Shown here: piece after piece, positions 28,001-32,372 of the stretch | How the letters are laid out: each line of letters begins with the position of its first letter | Position numbering within the stretch: position 1 is the stretch's first letter | DNA from: an uncultured Marixanthomonas sp. | GTDB taxonomy: Bacteria > Bacteroidota > Bacteroidia > Flavobacteriales > Flavobacteriaceae | Assembly: GCA_913057965.1 (NCBI GenBank) | Contig: CAJXPE010000004.1 | Coordinates: 1-32,372, forward strand | DNA: 32,372 bases | Direction: 5' to 3' | The notes under the pieces: generated by a model | The model's database searches: none | Told to the model about the DNA's origin: nothing | The model's input: only the letters and a program-made list of their open reading frames with translations | Translations under genes and position numbers: made by a program

Positions 28001-29285
28001 AGGAGGCATTTGTAGATGCTGTAATAGTAGCATTTAAAACTGCAGGTTCAGTTATTATCACATTGGCTGTATCGGTACAACCATTGTCATCAGTAATCGT
28101 TACTGTATAACTTCCTGCCGAAAGTCCCGTCGCAGTAGCGTTGTTTCCTCCAGAGGGTGCCCAAGAATAGCTGTATGGTGATGCTCCGCCACTAACTGAA
28201 ACGGTTGCAGAACCATCAGATCCTCCATTACAAGACACATTAGAATTTACACTTGCAGAAGCAACTAAAGCTGCAGGTTCAGTTATTGTCACATTGGCTG
28301 TATCGGTACAACCATTGTCATCAGTAATTGTTACAGTATAGCTTCCTGCCGAAAGCCCTGTTGCAGTAGCATTGTTTCCACCAGAAGGAGCCCAAGAATA
28401 GGAGTAGGGACTTATTCCTCCGCCAGCTGTAGCAGTAGCAGAACCATTAGAGCCCCCGTTACAAGATACATTGGTCTGTGAACTTATACTTGCATTAATA
28501 GGGGAACTTATTCGAACGGTTTCAGTAGTACTATCATTACCACCGCTATTTGATGCGGTAAGTGTTACAGTATATACTCCAGCAGTTGTATAGCTGTGTA
28601 CAGGGTTTTGGGCAGTTGATGTATTTCCATCTCCAAAATCCCAAGACCAAGCAGTAGGGCTATCAGTTGATTGATCAGTAAAAAATACCGTATGAGGTAT
28701 TGAACAGCCACTTGTTGGAGCTGCACTAAAAGCTGCTGTTGGCGGAGTACTAGCCCCTGCACCACTAATGGTAACCAAGAAGTCTTCTGTTTCTCCATTG
28801 AATCCTGTTTCACAAGGTCCTGATACAGGAGTTGTTCCATTCTTTGCAATTAATCGAACGCGTGTTGTTCCATTGGTTGCCGAATTCGGTATGGTCACTG
28901 TGGTGTTAATACTAGCAAGACCACCAGAGGCAAAAGAAATATTTCCAGAACCCGTAGTAATTGTTTCGCCAGTATCTGTAAAATCACCATCTCCATTTAA
29001 GTCAATGTAAAAGGCATAGGTATAATCTCCAGCATTGCTTCGTTCTACCCCACCTAGTAATTGGTTGGTACCGGTAGGTGTATAAGTTGCTTTCGATCCC
29101 TCTCCGGTACGGTTACTATAAGAACCTGGTCCATTAGAGGTTTCACAATTAGGAAAGTCGAAACACGACTGACCTATAAAAGCACCGCTACCAGCAGAAC
29201 CGGAAGAGGTACAGTATTGAGCGGTTAAGGTTGATAAGGGGGCTAGTATACTAATAAGTAATACTAGAAAAGTAGTTTTCTTCAT
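25053..29285 (-). CDS. Large T9SS-secreted multidomain surface protein: GEVED, PKD, 3 SprB-type repeats, HYR/Ig-like repeats, type-A sorting domain
   Basis: Signal peptide; 'AFYIDLNGDGDFTDTGE' (GEVED); 'SWDFGDGNTSTAQNPVHSY' (PKD); 'VSCNGGSNGSATATAGGG...DDNGCTDTANVTITEP' repeats; 'LYPNPANNQVTI...KQLIRE' sorting domain. Confidence 0.93.
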   Translation of the reverse strand: MKKTTFLVLLISILAPLSTLTAQYCTSSGSAGSGAFIGQSCFDFPNCETSNGPGSYSNRTGEGSKATYTPTGTNQLLGGVERSNAGDYTYAFYIDLNGDGDFTDTGETITTGSGNISFASGGLASINTTVTIPNSATNGTTRVRLIAKNGTTPVSGPCETGFNGETEDFLVTISGAGASTPPTAAFSAAPTSGCSIPHTVFFTDQSTDSPTAWSWDFGDGNTSTAQNPVHSYTTAGVYTVTLTASNSGGNDSTTETVRISSPINASISSQTNVSCNGGSNGSATATAGGGISPYSYSWAPSGGNNATATGLSAGSYTVTITDDNGCTDTANVTITEPAALVASASVNSNVSCNGGSDGSATVSVSGGASPYSYSWAPSGGNNATATGLSAGSYTVTITDDNGCTDTANVIITEPAVLNATITASTNASCPGSSDGSATVSVSGGALPYSYSWSPSGGSNATATGLSADTYTVTVTDGNGCTDTANVTITDTDTIPPVANCSVGNDIIVNGSFESGNFTGWTVEDFTMPFIPFYVGASNTGLGIFPEATPTDGTLMAANGFDANSGPDEAVIYQDITITSNNNLLTWDENIDYDLQSFCSGCSNRIYEVQIRDLSNNVLEVVNQVTAISGVIDNDNVWDSLSADLSAYIGQTIRIAFWQQVPDPSSGPAKFALDNVSLAANSFSVFLDANGEASITVADVDGGSTDNCGIASTSIDVTDFDCSNLGENTVTLTVTDTSGNTSTCTTTVTVEDNIAPVANCIAPFTVQLDANGQASITAADINDGSTDNCSIDTTSIDVTDFDCSNIGDNTVTLTVTDTSGNSSTRTTTVTVEDNVAPVANCAAPFTVQLDANGEASITAADVENGSTDACGVDTTTIDVTDFDCSNVGDNTVTLTVTDVNGNSSTCTTIVTVEDNIAPTITCTMDTMANTDPGDCYATVSFPNALASDNCSGVTVIQTEGLPSGSQFPVGVSTIEFTATDASGNTSVCSFDITVEDNEAPIAVCENITIQLDEFGSASITATDLDGGSTDVCGIDTVAIDQDTFDCSTVGDNNVTLTVTDINGNVSTCTAIVTVEDITAPEVVCQDITVQLDASGTVSITGMDVDGGSTDACGIASYDLDIDTFDCSNVGANAVELTVTDVNGNTATCTAMVTVEDNIAPDLVCADFTLELGEDGTATLLPGDVIASNDDACGIDTTAVDITEFDCSDIGTPVTVQVFVNDINGNLSTCYAMVTVIDTLAPVVTCPADQNVIAASSGTYTLPDYFATSEASAIDNCTSDVTIISQEPAAGTLLNEGVYTVTLTAEDDNGNIGTCTFELTVDPELGVGGTDTLGTVQLYPNPANNQVTIGNPLQNNLKEAVIYDLTGRVIRTINLNGMGAEKTIDITNLASATYLVRISSENGAITKQLIRE
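25330..27250 (-). repeat. Array of about eight Ig/HYR-like modules (about 80 aa each)
   Basis: Recurring '(A)P.a.C....vqLDanG.asIt..D.dgGStD.CgI.....D...FDCS..G.n.VtLTVTD.nGN.stCta.VTVED' units. Confidence 0.85.
27810..28500 (-). repeat. Three tandem SprB-type repeats (about 77 aa / 231 nt period)
   Basis: Consecutive 'SCxGxSxGSATxxxxGGxxPYSYSWxPSGGxNATATGLSAxxYTVTxTDxNGCTDTANVxIT' units. Confidence 0.85.
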
Positions 29286-29350
29286 AATTTAATTTGAAAT
29301 TAAGATTTGGTTAATGCGGTAAAAGTAGGATATTTCCCATTTTACTTATA

Positions 29351-29366
29351 TACGTATAACTACGTA
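29351..29366. promoter_or_regulatory. Candidate regulator site TACGTA-N4-TACGTA upstream of the surface-protein gene
   Basis: TACGTATAACTACGTA; same architecture recurs at 32136-32151. Confidence 0.4.
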
Positions 29367-29504
29367 TTTTTATGATTGATAGACAACTACAGCATCATTA
29401 TCTTGAAGTTAACGGATAATTTTTTTTCTTAAACAGAATATGTTTCCGAGTAAATCCTGCAATTATTTTAATATTTGTTATTCCTGTTGCGGTATATATT
29501 TTAA

Positions 29505-29708
29505 CTAGTATACTTCAAGATATTTAAAATACAAGAGGTTCTAGAAGATGGAAATTTAGTGGCCATTCATTCGCGAATTAAAACTGAAAATAAGCCGAAA
29601 TTGGCTGTTATCCATATTTTTCGATTTGAAGGTGTTAAAATTATAGGGTTATTAGATTTTGGGCAAGCCATACCTGATATTATGGTTAATCTACATGGGA
29701 TGTTTTGA
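29505..29708 (+). pseudogene. C-terminal remnant of a SnoaL-like/NTF2-like protein
   Basis: Open frame without start reads LVYFKIFKIQEVLEDGNLVAIHSRIKTENKPKLAVIHIFRFEGVKIIGLLDFGQAIPDIMVNLHGMF*, resembling the C-terminal half of SnoaL-like proteins. Confidence 0.6.
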
Positions 29709-29812
29709 AACAATCCTTTCTTTTTATAAAACAATATCCTGAGCTTATAGAATGAAGAAAATATCCTCCAATTTCTTTATCCTTTTTCTTATTTTTTACT
29801 AGCGATAAACCG

Positions 29813-29820
29813 TATTTTTG
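29813..29820 (+). promoter_or_regulatory. Candidate -7 box TATTTTTG
   Basis: Exact TAnnTTTG 31 bp upstream of the ATG at 29852. Confidence 0.4.
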
Positions 29821-29851
29821 TAACTGTAAAAAGCATCTTTTTAACAAGGTT

Positions 29852-30226
29852 ATGAAGCAATTGGGCAGTTTACTTTTACTCTCTTTTTTTTGTTTTTCCA
29901 TACTGCGCCCACTTACACCTTATTTAGATTATTACCTTAACTACAACTATATTTCCAATGTACTTTGTATTAATAAAGATGAGCCTGAACTACAGTGTAA
30001 TGGAAAGTGTCATTTAACTCAAGAGCTTTCAAAAGCCAATGAAGCAACCAACCCGAATGATAAAAGCATTCCGCATATTGAATTTGATAAATTTCCTATA
30101 ATTTGTCAATCGTTTACTGGGATTACTTTTTCTACTGCTTTGGAAGAAAAATCTCTATTTCAAGCCTATCAATTTTCAGTAAAAAACTATTTCTTTCAAC
30201 CCGATACGCCCCCGCCACAAGTGTAG
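29852..30226 (+). CDS. Small secreted protein with a conserved-looking Cys motif (CINKDEPELQCNGKCHL)
   Basis: 124 aa, hydrophobic N-terminus, 'LCINKDEPELQCNGKCHLTQELSKA', C-terminal 'PPPQV'; family seen repeatedly in Bacteroidota, function unknown to me. Confidence 0.7.
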   Translation: MKQLGSLLLLSFFCFSILRPLTPYLDYYLNYNYISNVLCINKDEPELQCNGKCHLTQELSKANEATNPNDKSIPHIEFDKFPIICQSFTGITFSTALEEKSLFQAYQFSVKNYFFQPDTPPPQV

Positions 30227-30240
30227 TAATCTATCTCACC

Positions 30241-30264
30241 TGTTTCCGAAGTACTACGGAAACA
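30241..30264. repeat. Intergenic hairpin TGTTTCCG-AAGTACTA-CGGAAACA
   Basis: 8-bp perfect inverted repeat between the Cys-motif gene and the OM barrel gene. Confidence 0.6.
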
Positions 30265-30300
30265 CTACATTTTTTAATTTAATTCATTTAAAAACACACA

Positions 30301-31320
30301 ATGAAAAATATATTATTCCCAATATTGGGAACCCTATTGCTATGCGCTAAACCGGCGGTAGCACAAGACAGCTTATGGACTTCTGCCAGACCTGACGGAC
30401 ACGCTCCCATAAGCGTTATGAGCGATCATTATCACCATAAAGGAGAGTTTATGATTTCCTATCGCTATATGCCCATGTTTATGAATGGCAACCTATCAGG
30501 GAGTGATGCTATTAATAACGAAGCTATCCTCCAAAATTTTATGGCCGCACCCCAGAAGATGCACATGGATATGCATATGTTGGGCGCGATGTATGCCCCC
30601 TCTAATGGCGTAACCCTTATGGCGATGGCTAATTACATTCGTAATCGTATGGATATACGAACCAAAATGGGCGCCGACTTTACCACCGAGTCCAGCGGAT
30701 TTGGTGATGTATCGGTATCGGCTTTAATTAGACTAATGAACCAAAACCGACAGTCTATCCATGCCAATGTAGGTCTTTCTCTTCCTACAGGAAATATAGA
30801 CCAACGCGACGATACCCCAATGATGGCCAACGCTCAACTGGCATACCCTATGCAATTGGGAAGCGGTACGTTCGATCCCTTTGCTGGTGCCACCTATTTA
30901 GGACAAACCAATTTATTTTCTTGGGGGCTGCAAGCTACCTATACGTTTCGAGCAGGAGAAAATAAGGAAGACTATACACTAGGGGATCGTTTTGATGCCG
31001 TAGGTTGGGGCGCTATAAAAGCATCCGATTATCTAAGTTTCTCTACCAGCGTACAGTATTATACCATCGGCAAAATAGAGAGTATGGACGCAGATCTCAA
31101 CCCTATGATGATGCCGTTATTTAATACGGCCAACTCTGGAAGAAATCAAGTAAATTTGGGAATAGGTGGTAACCTGTATATTCCTACTGGGAACTTAAAG
31201 AACCTGCGCTTTGCTGCAGAAGTAAGATTTCCCGTGGCACAAGATGTTACTGGTATTCAAATGGAAAACCAATGGATGGGTACGTTTGGTATTCAGTATA
31301 GTTTTGGAGGACATCACTAA
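30301..31320 (+). CDS. Met/His-rich outer-membrane beta-barrel, transporter-like
   Basis: Signal peptide; 'RPDGHAPISVMSDHYHHKGEFMISYRYMPMFMNGN', 'APQKMHMDMHMLGAMYAPSNGVTLMAMANYIRNRMDIRTKMG'; C-terminal strand 'GTFGIQYSFGGHH'. Confidence 0.7.
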   Translation: MKNILFPILGTLLLCAKPAVAQDSLWTSARPDGHAPISVMSDHYHHKGEFMISYRYMPMFMNGNLSGSDAINNEAILQNFMAAPQKMHMDMHMLGAMYAPSNGVTLMAMANYIRNRMDIRTKMGADFTTESSGFGDVSVSALIRLMNQNRQSIHANVGLSLPTGNIDQRDDTPMMANAQLAYPMQLGSGTFDPFAGATYLGQTNLFSWGLQATYTFRAGENKEDYTLGDRFDAVGWGAIKASDYLSFSTSVQYYTIGKIESMDADLNPMMMPLFNTANSGRNQVNLGIGGNLYIPTGNLKNLRFAAEVRFPVAQDVTGIQMENQWMGTFGIQYSFGGHH

Positions 31321-31340
31321 AGCTGTATAGCTTATTTTAT

Positions 31341-31378
31341 AAACCGCCTTGAACATTTCTTAGGGCGGTTTTTTTTTG
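31341..31378 (+). terminator. Rho-independent terminator after the OM barrel gene
   Basis: AAACCGCC ... GGCGGTTT followed by a long T run. Confidence 0.85.
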
Positions 31379-31478
31379 TAATCATAGTAAAGTGAAAATA
31401 AAATAAAGTATCCTTTATTAATGTGCCAAACGCAACCTTTTGCAGCACACTTCATCTAATGAAAAATACTATAATTGT

Positions 31479-31916
31479 ATGATGAAGAAGCTATATGTTA
31501 TCTTACTACTATCCATACCGCTATTTTCCTGCTCATCTGATTCTGATGAAACTACGACACAGCAAGCAGATTATAGCGGAACGTGGAACTTAGTTCAAAT
31601 GACTGGAAATGTTCCTAATTCTGAAACAACCGGTGCCGATATGGAGTGGCAAGAACGCTATACTTTTAAAGCCGATGGTACATTTTTAAAAACAAGAGAA
31701 CGAGAAGAAATAACTACAATAGCTTCAGGAACGTACGAGTTTAAAGAGTCTGCCAATCAAAATATGATAGAACTTACCTATACAGAAGAAAGTACTATTA
31801 TAGGCTCTTGTTATTCTGACAAAAAAGAAGAGTTGTATACCCATACAAACAGCATCCTTTTTAGTACTTGGGAATATTGTGATGGTCCCGGTTTAAAATA
31901 TATGAAAGTAAACTAG
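31479..31916 (+). CDS. Lipocalin-like predicted lipoprotein
   Basis: MMKKLYVILLLSIPLFSCSSDSDE lipobox; 'YSGTWNLVQMTG...WQERYTFKADGTFLKTRE' lipocalin-like pattern. Confidence 0.7.
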   Translation: MMKKLYVILLLSIPLFSCSSDSDETTTQQADYSGTWNLVQMTGNVPNSETTGADMEWQERYTFKADGTFLKTREREEITTIASGTYEFKESANQNMIELTYTEESTIIGSCYSDKKEELYTHTNSILFSTWEYCDGPGLKYMKVN

Positions 31917-31994
31917 TTTATTTTGTTTTGGTGATTACTCTATATTTTATCTTTATAGATAGCCCTTTTCTTTGTGTTAGAAAAAGTGACAAAA

Positions 31995-32024
31995 AAAGCC
32001 CGAAGACATCACCCTTCGAGCTTT
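31995..32024. terminator. Degenerate terminator-like hairpin
   Basis: AAAGCCCGAAG / CTTCGAGCTTT, 11-bp arms with one mismatch, A-tract upstream. Confidence 0.4.
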
Positions 32025-32135
32025 ACCTTAAATACTAGTACTACCCAGTAACTTATAAACTGGCATTACAGCGTTTAATCAACAAAATTTATTTAACTCG
32101 TTTGCTAAATTAGACAAACAAGCCGCGTTATACAA

Positions 32136-32151
32136 TACGTACAATTACGTA
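32136..32151. promoter_or_regulatory. Second TACGTA-N4-TACGTA site
   Basis: TACGTACAATTACGTA, same architecture as 29351-29366. Confidence 0.35.
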
Positions 32152-32331
32152 TTTATTATAAAATGAATAGAAAAAATAGCATTACGAGGGTGTTTTTCGA
32201 TTCAAAGTTTTTGAACTCTGTTTTTAAAATGAGCCAATTTCTTTTAGGACTTAAAGAAATGTTATGTAAAAGGTCTATATACAGTTACTATATCGATTTA
32301 AATTAAACGACAGCATCAAATACATCTAAAT

Positions 32332-32372
32332 CTGTCTCTTATACACATCTGACGCTGCCGACGACTCCTTAC
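32332..32372 (+). other. Nextera adapter contamination: mosaic end, Read-1 adapter and i5 index
   Basis: CTGTCTCTTATACACATCTGACGCTGCCGACGA followed by CTCCTTAC, the reverse complement of GTAAGGAG. Confidence 0.98.

Noticed and set aside
25053-29285. Tandem DNA repeats considered as a CRISPR array or VNTR
   Set aside because: Repeats are in-frame protein domains (SprB/HYR) with 231-243 nt periods, without short direct repeats and unique spacers; no cas genes.
29686-29901. 71-aa minus-strand ORF overlapping the start of the Cys-motif gene
   Set aside because: Lys/Gly/Phe-rich, no recognisable features, antisense to a well-supported CDS and its promoter.
32163-32306. 47-aa ORF (MNRKNSITRVFFDSKFLNSVFKMSQFLLGLKEMLCKRSIYSYYIDLN) just after the second TACGTA site
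   Set aside because: Short, no clear RBS or homology, next to the contig end; cannot be separated from chance.
32332-32372. Terminal mosaic-end sequence considered as a natural Tn5-like transposon end
   Set aside because: Continues into the synthetic Nextera adapter and an 8-nt i5 index, so it is library contamination.

Overview
This is a chromosomal contig end from a member of the Bacteroidota, probably Flavobacteriia. The evidence is T9SS type-A sorting signals, TAnnTTTG-type -7 boxes and the gene families present. Left to right it contains: a VTT-domain membrane protein and an MFS transporter; a minus-strand iron/siderophore operon (TonB receptor, two small membrane proteins, PepSY-TM protein) with a bracketed Fur-like promoter; a DEAD-box helicase, a DUF1456 protein and a Crp/Fnr regulator; a TMEM175-like protein; a pirin/DUF5996/pirin cluster; a GNAT gene; an arsenic operon (arsR, Cys-rich DUF6428-like protein, thioredoxin-type arsenate reductase, ACR3) with two copies of a candidate ArsR operator; tamB and a TamL/BamA-like lipoprotein followed by an OMPLA-like beta-barrel; a 1410-aa T9SS-secreted repeat protein; a decayed SnoaL/NTF2-like gene missing from the ORF track; and a small Cys-motif secreted protein paired with a Met/His-rich outer-membrane barrel (candidate metal handling). 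The last 41 bases are not genomic: they match the Nextera mosaic end, the Read-1 adapter and an 8-nt i5 index. No tRNA, rRNA, CRISPR array, IS element or prophage was recognised. Family calls come from reading the translations by eye, with no database searches.
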